Source of the DNA: Lantana camara
Taxonomy: Eukaryota; Streptophyta; Magnoliopsida; Lamiales; Verbenaceae
Length of the DNA: 64,000 nucleotides
Direction of reading: 5' to 3'
Assembly (NCBI GenBank): GCA_037501455.1
Contig: CM074856.1
Coordinates: 91,400,001-91,464,000 of the forward strand
The translations under genes and the position numbers were made by a program. Numbering within the stretch: the stretch's first letter is position 1; each line of letters starts with the position of its first letter. The notes under the pieces were generated by a model. It saw only the letters and a list, made by a program, of their open reading frames with translations. It was not told the origin of the DNA and did not search any database. Positions 23,187 to 35,431 of this stretch are shown here, piece by piece.

Positions 23187-24648
23187 TGTGACACCCCGAC
23201 TCCGCGACCGTACAGGTATGACGTATGTGCGTAATTTAATTTATTTTAATTTCATATTTAATTGTTACATTTAATTGATTTATAATTTATTATTTGAAAT
23301 TCTTATATGAATTATTTGAATTTATATGGAATATTTGAATTATATGTCGAAATTTGCCTCAAGTGATTCATGATATGAATTTTATGAATTTATGATATGT
23401 GAATTTAATTCCCGAACAAGCTAATTTCGTAAATTATGTGATTTATTTGAATTAAGGACTTAATTGTGTGATTTTAATTAATTTTGGACTTAATTGAAAA
23501 ATGGCCTTTTTATTAAAATTTTATTTGTTTAATTCGTATAAATTAATTTATATTATTTTTATTTAATTGTTTTATTTTAATTTTATTGTTCAATGTCATG
23601 CCTACTTGATGAAATGAGATGCGTTTGTGTTCGATTTGAGATCGAAATTTCGTGCCATTTTAATATGTTGGATTTTTATGAGTCGTGAACTTGAATATGT
23701 GCTCGTTACATGTTTTCGGGTTTATTTGTTGGGTTTTCGGGACTCGTTTTGTTGGGGTAACCTAAAGGAGGCTAACGTGTACTTAGCGCACCTTGGGTTC
23801 CGGGTAGTGTACTCGGGAACTCGGATTCGGATTCCGTCACCTCCGCTGAACTCGTTTCGACGATTCGAGTGCAATGGATCAGGCCTTGCAATTTTTCGAT
23901 CTCATTTGATACCCCGAAATCAGCCCGTAACTTCCTCGCGCTCATATGACCACCTTTCACCATTTTGCACATAAGTCCCTCAATTCTTGACCAATTACCC
24001 TCAAACCTGGACCCACATGACCCCAACTCATTACTCCATCATCCCTCTCTCCTTCATTTCGTTCCACACAAGACAAGGGAGAGATTTTCAGCTCTTTTTG
24101 GAGAACAAGAACAAATTCCCGTCACTATTCTCACCTTGAAGAGATTGAGCTCTAATCTTCATTTCCTTCACCATCTTCAAAGGGTTAGCTTGTATTTGAT
24201 ATGTACATGATTAAGTGGTCATTTTAAGCTAAGAAAATCTGATTTTCATCCATGTTTGATATAGTTTTGGCTCAACACATGAATAGTTAGGTTATATTCC
24301 ATTTTTTTTGAATACCATCTCATTCCTTGGTGTTTTGCTTGAATTGGAGCTGAAATATTGGTCATTTATGCTTCATTTATTGTTGTATGTACCTGAATTT
24401 GTTGGTAGTTGAGTTATATGAGAGATACCATTAATGTTCATGAGGTTTTGGAGGTTTTATACATGAGTTTAGCACCATTCTTCTTCTCCTCCACTTGCTG
24501 TCAGCTTTGGATCAGATTTGTGGGAGTTTATGTCTTGCTTTGTTGCTGTTTTTGTTGCCTTTGGTACCTGCTAGCTGCTGCTCTGTTTTCTTACCTTTGG
24601 AACAGGGGAAACGATGCTCGATCTGCTGCCTTTCTCGCGCCTAGACTG

Positions 24649-24772
24649 TCTCCCCGGCCGGGGAGATTTTCTTCAAGAAAAGTACCCGGCCGGGTACGTG
24701 ATGCAGAGAGTTTCTGCATCAAAGTACCCGGGAGGGTACTTTAAAGAAGAAAATCTCCCCTGGGCGGGGAGA
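24649..24772. repeat. nested palindrome cluster of LTR 2
   Basis: TCTCCCCGGCCGGGGAGA (24649-24666) and GTACCCGGCCGGGTAC (24682-24697) are perfect palindromes. GTACCCGGGAGGGTAC (24724-24739) and a TCTCCCC/GGGGAGA pair (24754-24772) are imperfect ones. The whole block is also one large inverted repeat: outer TCTCCCC pair, inner GTACCC pair, and a centre with GATGCAGA/TCTGCATC. Confidence 0.92.
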
Positions 24773-24895
24773 TGAATCTGTAACCGAAATGATTTAATGT
24801 GTTTTCCTAACTTTTGCATGCTTGTTTGTTTGTTGATTTGCATGGAGTTTACGTGAATTTGCATGGGACTTTGTTTGCATGTGAATGCATGTATA

Positions 24896-25025
24896 TATAT
24901 GTAATATATGATATATATATATATATATATATATATTATGTATTTAAGTGCTTTATATGCTATATGTTATGTGTATATACGTGTATATATGTATTTAATA
25001 TATATATATATATATATATAATACA
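24896..25025. repeat. TA microsatellites
   Basis: Long runs of alternating AT near 24895-24937 and 25000-25021 inside LTR 2. Confidence 0.9.
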
Positions 25026-26173
25026 TGTAATACATGTTATATAATTAATATGGAATTTAAGTGATTTCAATTTGATATTTTAATTAAATGTGATCCTATG
25101 GTTTTATATGAATTCCTATGTATGAAATTTGATTTTTATGATTTAAATTATTTGTTATATTTTAGAAATTACGTTTATAAATTTATTTGATACGTTTTAT
25201 ACGAGCTATGAACTTAAATGATCTAAATGATGCATTCTTGCATTTCATATGCATTCATTTCATGCATATGCATTTCCGAGCGTCTAAGTGGTACATATTT
25301 GAGTCTAAGTCTCGGGTCTTGCGTTCTTTTGTTTCAGAGCCTCTTCCGGAAGCTAAAGAGCCCGAGGTTTAGGTGTCCGGTTGCTTCTTTTGTCCGATTT
25401 TCACTCCGCTTCCACTTCAAGGTGAGGGTTAGGATATTTTCTTATAGATAAGTGACCTATGGCCTTTATGTTATTGATTTCCTATCCCGCATGTGGCTAT
25501 ATACGTATTATATGGTTAAATATGAATGCTTATGATATGTTTATGACCTTATATCCCTTTTATGAATTTATGCAAATGGTATAAGTACGAGCGTATATGA
25601 GCTTATGATTTTGAATCCCTTGTATGTTTCCTTTATGAATCCGCGAGATGTGCCCTGAAAGATGGGATTATGATTTGATTTCGAATTCTTGGGCCCCGGA
25701 GGTGTGGGTAAGGGAGACCCGGTGTGGCCGTTGGGGTCACCGGTTATCACCCCTGTGCACACGCTCCTTTGAAGTTCCGACGCGCGACTCTGAGGGAGAT
25801 GGAGAAGGCATGGTTCTTTGAGCCCTCGGTGAATAACCGGGGAAGGCATATCGTGGGTTAGCTACCCCGTATGTATATAGAATCCACATGGGTGGAGAGG
25901 GTTTGATTCCCGATCACCAAGGCGTTGAGGAGTTATGAATTTATGAATTCTTATGTATTTATGATTTGTATGAGGAGTTGAGGAGGTCCGTACTCGCCGG
26001 ACGTTTATGTTTCTTTATGCTTTGGTGGTTGTGAAACGAGTTAGGATTTCCTTAATACTATATGTACGTTTCAAAATGATTTAATATGTAAAACCCTAGC
26101 TCGGTTCATGATCGACCCCCTTTTGATTATATGCTATGCTCTATATGTATTTATGGTGTGGGTGTGCGTTAGC

Positions 26174-29149
26174 TGTAACGCCCCGCTCATTCGATAAATA
26201 AGGTACGTCATTTTCCAACCTTTTTATGTGTTTAATTATGTGATTGGTGCGGTGTGTGGCCATCTTTTGGACTCTTTTAGAGTTAGGGCCCTTTTTGTAA
26301 TTTTCTTCTTTTAAGGGGTTTTTTGGTCACTTCTCGTTCGGTAGAGATTTTGACTTCTTTGACCCCTCCTTTGCGTCCGGAGCATCGAGACGAGTCCGTA
26401 GACTCTAAGTTTGCCCCATTCTGACTCCGTTAGCCCATTCTTCCGATCGTTTTTGCGTACGAGGACCAGAGATATATACTCGGGTTTCCTCGTTTTGCGT
26501 GCCATTTCAGCAGCTCCAGCCGCATCGTCTTCTTCCTCGAGCAGCACTATTCAGACAGTGAAGGTGCAATTACACACACATGCTCGTTCTCCCTCGTTTC
26601 TCGATGGAATTCGACGAATCAATAGTGGAAATTCATCAGCTCGACGAGCCCGTCACAACCGTACCAATTTCGTGGCCAACCGAAGACCAGCGGCGGCACA
26701 TCGGCGGCCTGAAAGTGGCGGGTGGCGCCACCACTTCGCCGTCGGCGTTCCGGCGAGTTTCGCAAGCGGAGCTTGACCCTACCCTACGTTTTTGGACCTT
26801 CCCGTTCCATTTCCGGCCTCCGTTCAGCACCAAAACCACCGCAAGTGGTGGTTCCGACGAGGCAACAGCGGTAGAAACTTCGGCAGCGATTTCGGCCCTC
26901 TTCCCGACCGCTTTTGGTGGTGGAGCCTTCACAAAAGTTGCTTAGAATGACGAAACCTAGTGGATGGCATCGGCGGCGGTCAGAGAACCGGCCGTTGGCG
27001 GCGGACCGGCGGTGAATCGGTGGTGGATCGGCGGGTCTGAACCGGCTACTGTTCCGGTGATTTTTCCGGCGATTTGACTTAGGGCTTTCGTAGGGCTTGT
27101 TACAAGCTTTCCAACGGTATGCTCGGATTTCATTTTGGTTTTACGGTTTACGTTTAATTTCAGTTTTCGTACTAGGATTTAAGTTCGGTTTTTCGTCAAC
27201 GAAGTCCGGCGTGTTTGGCATTTTCTGAAATTGATTGAGGGTTTTTGTTGAGCAGGCCGAGACGTACGTTCCTGTCCTTCCGGGGTTTTTTCCGACCACC
27301 GGAGACAGTATTCCGGTGGCGGCCGGTGACTGTTCCGGCGGCTCCGGTAGTGGCATTCCGGTGACTTCCGGACATTGTGTTCCTTTCGTCGTGGTGAGTC
27401 TATCACCGCTTTCCGTTCGTCAATCGGATGCCCGGTTGATTTATTGTGATTTATTTTGTGTAGTTCTATTTACTTGAAATTAATTGTTTTAATTGCAATA
27501 AATTGTCAATTGCTTGATTTGTCGATCAATATGAATTCCAATGTGTACGAAAGCATGTATTAAATGATCTATGATATATGAAAACTCGAATTCTTAACTT
27601 ATTGATTTTATGGGCCTCGTTTCATGTTGATTACTTGTCTTAATTGATTTAATTGAGAATTGTTTGAATATATATAAGTGGGCATAATTATTCCAAATGC
27701 TTAATTAATTTGAAATACGAACTTAACGTTCATGAACTATACATGTAGCTTTAACTATATGTTTAATTGTTATTTGGAAACTTGAATGTACACCCGAACA
27801 TTACATGACTTTTGTAATTTATTATATATTGGATTATTGCATAACTTATTGATACCATTTCATGAACATTGCCGTGCGTCTTATTTGGTTCATATTGAGT
27901 CTCCTCTCACTGGTACACATTATTCCCTTTATTGTACAGTTCTTCTCCAGGGTGGAGACTTCTGGATCGAATAGGCAACCGTAGTGCTCTTGTTGTTGTT
28001 CTTGTCTCGTGGTATTCCAGGTGAGGTTTAATTTCTAGATACATAGAACCATTACAACCCTTAAGTGAACTTTCGGCCAAAAGGTATCTATATATCTATA
28101 GTTTTCTAAACTCTATTGATTTTCCACTGATCTATTGAATTGTACTGTATTGATTGATTGATTGATTGGGCGAGTATTGTATTGCACTGTGGGCCCGAGG
28201 GTAGTGACTCGAGCCAACCGGGAAAGCATGGGCTGACGGGTAACTCGGGAGCTATCCTCACCAAATTGGGATGACCCCTGAACCCCCTAGGAGATTAGGG
28301 CGGGGAAGGAGTTCCGGGCTTAGGGAATCATGCACCCTCTGCCCAGATTGATTGGATGGCGGGGCCTTGCAATCCCCCATCACCCGGAGGAAGAAGGTTG
28401 GATTGAAACTGCTAATTGTGCACTGTAAATAGATTGTTTGATCACCTAATCACTTAATAACTGAATGATTGATTGTACACTGTCGGAGTAAGGTTGGAGA
28501 TTTGCCCTCACTCGCCGGGCCACTGATTGATTGATTGAAATTGATTGAAGTGTCTAATCTGATAGTTGTAATCTCGGGCGAGTTCTAAGTATTCTTGAAC
28601 CTACTTTGTTTCTGTTGTAAAACCTTACCCGAGGTTACGACTTGCATGTTATCTGCGCTTATATATTGTTACACCCCTCGCTCAGTCTTGCGGAGACTGA
28701 CACCTCACTTTTCAGTTTTGCAGGTGGTGTGCTAGGCGGGAGTCAGAGTTGTGTCTTGTCTTTCCTTTCGAGTCTTGTTCCAGTCTCTTCACTTACACTC
28801 ACTGCATATTGTATTTTAATTACTGTATTGAACTTGCTATTGGATTAGTATGCTACTTACTGAATTAAATTGATTCGGGACAGGTTAGGACAGGTTCATT
28901 GAATTAGTAGAACCCGTATTTACTTTCATTGAACTTGCATTCATTTTATTGATATTGAATAGATAATTGCTTTACTTCCGCATTGTGGTCACTGTTGATC
29001 GTTTCAGGGTTAGATTCCACCTAGCTAGGACTGTCTTTTTCATTGTCTTCCGTTCGCTGTGAGCTTAGTTCATGTATGGATCATTCCATTTCATATGTGA
29101 ACTGAACTCATAGTGCGGGGGATGTGGTGCTCTCGTCGCGGGTGCTACA
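26174..29149 (+). repeat. solo gypsy LTR 3 (2976 bp), nested in LTR 2
   Basis: Starts TGTAACGCCCCG and ends GGGTGCTACA, with TTAGC duplicated at 26169-26173 and 29150-29154. It carries a GC-rich CCGG-repeat region (26640-27400), a donor GTG/GTGAGT at 27393/27394, cassette exon about 27951-28020 (CTCCAG acceptor, TTCCAG/GTGAGG donor), a hairpin at 28355-28381 and a 3' acceptor TTGCAG ending 28723. It is the same subfamily as the LTR starting at 61411. ORFs of up to 121 codons in the GC-rich part overlap on both strands and are composition artefacts. Confidence 0.95.
28355..28381 (+). other. conserved hairpin with CCTTGCAA loop (LTR 3)
   Basis: GATGGCGGGG and CCCCCATC arms enclose CCTTGCAAT, with one bulged C. 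The loop is the same as in the other LTRs of this subfamily. Confidence 0.75.
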
Positions 29150-29760
29150 TTAGCCCCCTCACTCAGTCGAGTTTTGACTGGCCCCTTCCTTTTAACACTT
29201 TAGTTGCAGGTTTCTCGAGCTAGGCGGGGAAGTGCATCGGTCGTGTCGTACTTTCGAGTTTAGGTCGAGTCGGCATATTTACCTGTTGCATTTTGATTAC
29301 TTTCATGAATTGTATTCGAATTCTAATTATGTCTTATGGAGATTTTGAACTTTTTATGTATATACTTGACCTATTTTTGGGCCGTCAGGCCGTTGTATAT
29401 GATGGATATGTTAGTATAGAGCTCCTTTGCGATCCTTATGTTGTTGCTTCCGCATTTGTATTTATTTGTTTTGCGCGCTATGTTTGAGTTCTAGCCCCGC
29501 TTAGCCTAGCGTGTGAGTGTAGGTTCCCGTTCGCCTAGACTTGGGCTCATGTATGGAAATCCATTTCATATGTGGGTTCGGGTTTAGGTGCGGGGGATGT
29601 GGTGGCCCACCGTTCCGGGCGCTACATCAAGTGTTTTTCAATTTAGAGAAGGATGAAATAGAATGTTTTAATTTGCTAGGAGTTTTAACCTTTTTTGTTT
29701 CTATAACAAGATGTGCATGTTACACCTGCCCCAACTTGAGGTGGAGTGTGAGAATTAGAA

Positions 29761-30548
29761 TGTAGCACCCGGAACGCTAGGTAGCCACATCCCCCGCACT
29801 TTAGTTCAATCCACATATGGAACGAGCACCTATACATGAATCAAGCCTATAGCGAACGGGAGACAATAAAAAAAAAAAAAAAACAACTCTCTAGCTAGGC
29901 GGGACTAACCCTCAATTAATTACCAACATGCGTAAACAGAAGAACGGAAGCATAGTACACATTCATTTCATTATCATCCTATTCAATATATATACAATCT
30001 CCCAAAAGTATCAAAAGAAGTCATACATAATACACAGGTACCATGAGACATAACAATACATATATGCATCAATAATGTACATGAAATGAGAAAGATAAGT
30101 GTTAGACCCAAGAACAAAGACCGACTCAATCCCGCCTAGCACGATCCCTGCAAACCTGAAAATGTGAGGTGTCAGTCTATGAAAGACTGAGTGAGGGGTT
30201 TATAATTATAAGCGCAATTACCAAGCAAGTCATAATATTGGGTAAGATTTTATAAAAGAAAGCAATATAAGTTCAAATAACAAAGTAGTTCTCGCCCAAG
30301 GTTACAACAATTCAATTTACACCACAATCAATTCAATTCAATCAATCAGTGGCCCGACGAGTGAGGACAAATCTCCAACCTTTCTCCGACTGTGTACAAT
30401 AATTCAATTTTTAAGTGATTAGGTGATCAAGCAATCAATTACAGTGCACAATTAGCAGTTTCAGTAATCCCCTTTTTCCTCTGGGTGATGGTGGGATTGC
30501 AAGGCCCCACCATCCAATCAGTTTGAGCACAGGGTTCATGATTCCCTA
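29761..30548 (-). repeat. 3' LTR of gypsy D, first part
   Basis: Begins TGTAGCACCCGG (reverse complement of an LTR 3' end) and carries the conserved CCCGTTCGCTA-type box (reverse strand), the CAGTC/GACTG stem and the CCTTGCAA hairpin (30487-30514). The CCCTA at 30544-30548 is the target duplication of LTR 4; the LTR resumes at 44536. Confidence 0.9.
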
Positions 30549-32280
30549 TGTAACGCCCCAACTTTTTAGTATTTTAAAATGACATATGTGTTTACTAATT
30601 TGCGCAAATTAATTGGTTTTTAGTGTTTTCTATAATTAAATTTCATTGTTTAATTGTTAAATAAGTGATTAATTGAAATATATGCAATATTTGAATTTGA
30701 ATTTATGTGAATAACTTGTGTGCTCCTTAATTTCGCGAAATAATTATTTCTACGTGTTTATATAATTAATTTTATTTTAATTATATTAAATATTAATTAC
30801 TTTATTTTAATAATATTAATATCAAATATGTTATATATATATATATAGGTTAATTGTGTACATGTGCATGAATATAGTAGTGCTTGCATTTTACATTTAT
30901 AAATTATTTATGCATGCATGTATTATAAATTATATATGTATACGTATGCATGCATTATTAGTTATAATATATTATATACGGATTTAATTGCATATTATTG
31001 TAAATATCATGACTTCTATTGATACATTGCGTATGAGTGACATTTACGTGCTTCGTTTCTATTTAAATTGATACCGGAATTTCATGCGAATTTAATATGT
31101 TGAACTTATACGTGTCTTGTATATGAATATATGTTCGTTTCGTATTCTCGGATTTATTTGCATGTGTTTCGGATTTAATTTGAATTTTGGAATCCAAATC
31201 GGGGGCTAACGAGCACTTAGCGCACCCTTGGTTCCGTATTTAATATCTTGAGCTCGGGAACTCAGATTCAAGTTCCGTCAACTTCTATGAACTCGTAACA
31301 AAAATTCGAGTTTAGTGAACTTAGCCTTATATTTTTCTAATGCCATTTGAACCTCCGAAATCCAACCGAAAAACGGAACGGCGGCCAAACTGACCTTGCT
31401 GCACTAAAATGACCATAACTTATTCATTTGTTGACCAAACTAACCATGGTTAGACTCTATGGAACCCTAACTCAACCCTTTATTCATCCATTTACCTCCA
31501 AACCGAGATAACCCTTCCCACTTGGAGTAAATTGGCCAAATATCTTTTGCTTCCCAGTTTTCCCGTAGCTCAAGCCCTACCAAGAGATTCAAGCTCAAAT
31601 CTCCTTCCAAACCTCCATTAATCCACAAGGTAAGCTTGGATATGTTATGTACATTCAATATGAGTCATTGTCATTCATTCATCCCTGATTTTGATCATGG
31701 TTTCATGGGGTTTGTGGGCTGAGTTCGAAATAAGAGGTTTGGGGCAAATTTGTTGATCTCCTTCGATTCTTCATGGATTTGATTGATTCCAAGCTTGAAA
31801 ATGATTGCTTTGACATCCTCTTCTCAGTTGTGAGCATTTATTGCATGGTAGCTAAAGTATTTTTGAGATATCAATTATGGAACTTGGGGAAAAAAACTTC
31901 ATGTAATGTCACGTATGACTGCTTTACACGGTTGAGCTCTTTTGGAACTGATTTGCGTGTTGTTTTGGAGTCTTTTTGCTGCATATTTGTGACCTTAACA
32001 TACCTGAACATGTTGGTTGAAGATTGATTTGGTGTTGCTCTGTTTTTCGTCGAGTTATACCCTGTTTTTGGCCTGAAAATGTTGCTGTCAAAACTGCTGC
32101 GTTACTCCTTGCTTTTGCTGTCAGTATTCATGGTTTGTGGGATTTGTTTTAGCTGAATTCTTGCTGCATTTCATGCCATTTATTGCTGCATATATTGCCT
32201 AATTGTTGCTTGAGTTGTTGCTGCGATGGAAGCTAGAAAAACAGGGCATAATTCTGCGTTATGTTGTGTTGCTGCGTTCC

Positions 32281-32401
32281 GACACGGGGGTGTCAATCTG
32301 TCCCTTTTCAGCTTGTAACGGGGGTGCTTGTTGGTCTGAAACTTCTGTATCGAGACACGGGGGTGTCTAGGTTTGTTCTATGTGGGTGACACGGGGGTGT
32401 C
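32281..32401. repeat. palindrome cluster of LTR 4, three identical copies
   Basis: GACACGGGGGTGTC occurs exactly at 32281-32294, 32354-32367 and 32388-32401; a degenerate TAACGGGGGTGCT lies near 32316. Flanks between copies are unrelated. They follow a CTG-rich stretch, as in LTRs 1, 2 and 5. Confidence 0.92.
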
Positions 32402-33146
32402 ACCTTGTATTTTCCATGCATGTGTGTTGCCATAAAGCTGCTGCTGCTTGTTTCTTTTTTTCCTGTATGAATTGTTCAATTGCATGCATCTTCATATTAT
32501 TTTGCATGAATTTTGTTTTGCATGCATGTGGAATTAGTTTAATGCATGAAAAAATTCATAAATTTTGTTTTGCATGCATGGTTGTGTAGGTATGCATGTA
32601 TATTATATATATATAATATAATATAATATATGTATATATTTATAATATATATTTATATATGTTTATTAAATATTAAATATTATTTGATTTAATTGAATGA
32701 TAGAATTTAATTGTGACCTATTTCATGTTTGATTTAATTTTCAATTTCAAATTGAATGTGTTTAATTGTTTACTTTCTAATTTTAAATGTGATTTAATAC
32801 GTGCTATTCTCCTACTTGAATTCTTGAATTAAATTGATTGAAAATGTGGAATTATGACTTCGAATGAAACTGAACGAAAGATCGAATGACTTGATTATAT
32901 GATTTAAATTCCTTTAACGTGGAATGTGAAGGATATGAACTCGTTTAAATACGAATGCTTCATTGAATGAATGAATTGAATGTTTATATGTCTTTAAGAC
33001 TTTAATAGTTCACATGAACATTTTATGATGTAACATCATCTGTTACGCATTCATATCATGTTCATTGCATGCCGTGCGTCTTATATGGTTCATTGGAGTC
33101 TCGAGTCTCACGAACACGTCATGTTGTCTTTTGTACAGTTTATCTC

Positions 33147-35431
33147 TGTTGGAAAACACGAATCAGAAAGCAGCGGAATTTAAAAAATTTTCCAACAAAA
33201 GGATCTTGGACTCGCAATCGTGTAACCAAATTCGTAGAGATAGAAAACTTACTTTTCTTTTATTCTTTCTTGAAGCGTTTCAAGCCACCCAAGAACGCTC
33301 TTCTCGCGGCTTGACAACCCGTCCCTCGAAAGTCTCTTTCTACTTCAGAATCCATTGTCGGGATAGCAATCCACACCAACCTAGATTCAATTCATGTTAG
33401 AGATGTTCTTAACAATATAACATAAAGAAAGAAACATGAAACGAGAAAAGCAGGATTGAAACTCCCTTCGAAAATAGTTTTGCGAAAGTAGAAAACTGCC
33501 AGTCACAAAACCCTCGTGAAAAAATTCATCCTTCAGGATATGGACGAACGGTTTTCGCCATCTTCTTTGGTTCGATTTTTTCATTCGCTTCACGTCGGGT
33601 TCAGAATCGTTTCATCATCCCTTCTGATCGTTTTGCTTAATCCCCACTTTTGGTAAAGCTCGAATCTTCAAAACTTCTAACTTGAAGTCTCTAGAGATAG
33701 TCCACCAACTTGGCTACAATCTAACTAGTAAGGATGCTAGTTCTCTAGTTAGTGTTTAGGCTTAACCTAGGGTTTTATTTTATCTTGGAGAAAGGAAGGT
33801 GTTCAACACATGAACCAAGAATTGTCTATTAGCTCTAAAGGGGAGCATGAGCTCCCCTATATATAAGAAAGGGGAGGGACGAAATTCCTAGTCCTTAATG
33901 GGCTAGGATTTTGGTCTCTCTCTCTCCTATTACTTGATCATCAAGTAATTTTGACTTTGACTTTGAATTCTAATTCAAATCAACTTTCAAGAGAGCTAAA
34001 AATATCCAAACTATTTTTGGATAATTTTATACTTTATTTATTTAAAATAAATAACTTATTTTATCTAATTAATTAATTCATAATTAATTAACTAGATTAT
34101 TTTTCTCCAAAATAAGACTTTCTTTTTAATTCAAAATTAAACCAAAGTCTATTAAATAATTAATCACATTAATTATTTAATACATAAATAAATATACACA
34201 TATATTTATACACGTGTGTGACACGTGTCACAATGACACGTGTCACTCACGTGAGCCACACGTGTGGTTTCACACGTGTGGAACCCTCTTGGCTTGATTA
34301 ACTCGTTTAATCATTTTAAAGCCTCAACTCATGTAACCAAGTTGTTGTGTGTGACCCTCTAGGTTCTCAATTCAATTAGCAGTGACCCTAATTAATTAAT
34401 TCACTAATTAATTAATCAGTCCACAGATTAAACGACCGTAGTCTAGCAACAGGTGTTTAACCCCTAGCTGAATTGGAATGTTCGGATTCGACAGAACCTT
34501 TAACTCATTGATTCATGTGAGATACAATCCTCCTACTTACTATCTCTCAACCATGATCTAGGGTAAGGGAATAATTAGAACCCTAATAATCTGGTCTTAA
34601 AGCTAAGTGCATTTCATATCCATTTGATCTCAATCCAAGAAACCCTTTTCTTGATGTCTTGATCTACTGCCTTGGCCAAGGACTCCATATGGCATATGAA
34701 TGACTTACACAATAAGAGATCACCTTGCAAATGCAAGTGTAGGTCCTTTCTTGATTCTCATTCACTTTCATGAGTCACTTGTGCAGCCCCAGCATAAGCC
34801 TTGAATCAGTTGTCTAAGGCGACACCCTTTAAAGCTTATACCAAAGACTACAGAGTTAACTCATAAAGTAACATGGAACCTTAAGTCTAAGGATCAATTA
34901 ATCACATCAATGACTCGTGAGATATTTCCTAATCTGGAAGTTTCCATTTCCTGAAATAGAAACTTCCTTTCCCATTTAGGAATGTTCTCACACGGGGCAC
35001 CTCAGTGAACTTACTTATTAAAGTAAGCACCCTCATGTATCACGCACGTATCAACTATACACTTTGCACCTCCATGAAACAAGGTGGTCCTTCTTAAGGG
35101 CGTGATCCCACAAACAAGCCTTAGAGGAGTCAGGTTGACACTCCCACTGTCTGTAGGACTCATCGGCTTGGAGTATTTTACTAATCATGACTTATGTGAT
35201 ATAGGGCTCGTTTCATGAACCATTTCACCTAAATGGTAGAGTCCTAAAGTCATCAGGATTAGGGGAGTTCTCATACATGCGCACGTAATGGAAGCACACA
35301 AAACACGTAGTGGCATATAAAGAAGTGTTTGCCTATAATCAATCGTATATTATTCAAAGATTGTCTGTGATACAAGAAAAGTCCCAAAGCAGATTACGTC
35401 GAATCGGCTTTCTAGGGCACTATTCCTAACA
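33147..35431 (-). repeat. 3' LTR of copia B
   Basis: TGTTGG...CTAACA. It contains the TATA box TATATATA beside a near-palindrome GGGGAGCATGAGCTCCCC (33840-33857). Six CACGTG hexamers lie within 68 bases (34211, 34222, 34237, 34248, 34259, 34273). The block 33311-33650 is absent from the copia A LTR. Confidence 0.96.
34211..34278 (-). promoter_or_regulatory. CACGTG (G-box) cluster in the 3' LTR of copia B
   Basis: Six CACGTG hexamers, mostly as ACACGTGT or GACACGTGTC, about 350-420 bp upstream of the TATA box in element sense. The arrangement fits binding by bZIP/bHLH factors; this is inferred from the motif alone. Confidence 0.75.

Larger units (their letters stand above)
23187..29626 (+). 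repeat. solo gypsy LTR 2, split by LTR 3
   Basis: Starts TGTGACACCCC and ends GGGCGCTACA, flanked by TCAAG at 23182-23186 and 29627-29631. Without the nested LTR (26174-29154) it is about 3.46 kb. Splice-like sites: cassette exon 25338-25421 (TTTCAG acceptor, TCAAG/GTGAGG donor) and a 3' acceptor TTGCAG ending 29209. It belongs to the same subfamily as LTR 1, with a shared GGGCCCCGGAGGTGTGG region near 25690. Confidence 0.95.
22492..29760 (+). mobile_element. small copia element C, split by a solo LTR and cut at its 3' end
   Basis: The 5' LTR is at 22492-22666 (TGTGAGAATTAC start; the TTTTACTCTTTTCAATA end is degenerate against CTCAACA). The internal part is 22667-23186 joined to 29632-29746. 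It ends in an AACTTGAGGTGGAG polypurine tract followed by TGTGAGAATTA, the first 14 bases of a 3' LTR (29747-29760), where gypsy element D interrupts. The internal sequence is purine-rich with no pol, so the element is either non-autonomous or heavily deleted. A degenerate PBS may lie at 22667-22682. It sits about 200 bp downstream of the MSH7 stop. Confidence 0.75.

Noticed and set aside
24814..25044. 76-codon ORF over TA repeats
   Set aside because: Translation of a TA microsatellite.
26411..26945. Overlapping 121-codon and 98-codon ORFs on both strands
   Set aside because: GC-rich LTR sequence with open frames on both strands; composition effect, no recognisable protein.
33065..33593. ORFs of 68-111 codons repeated at 40890-41337
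   Set aside because: They sit in the two copia B LTRs, so duplication is explained by LTR identity.
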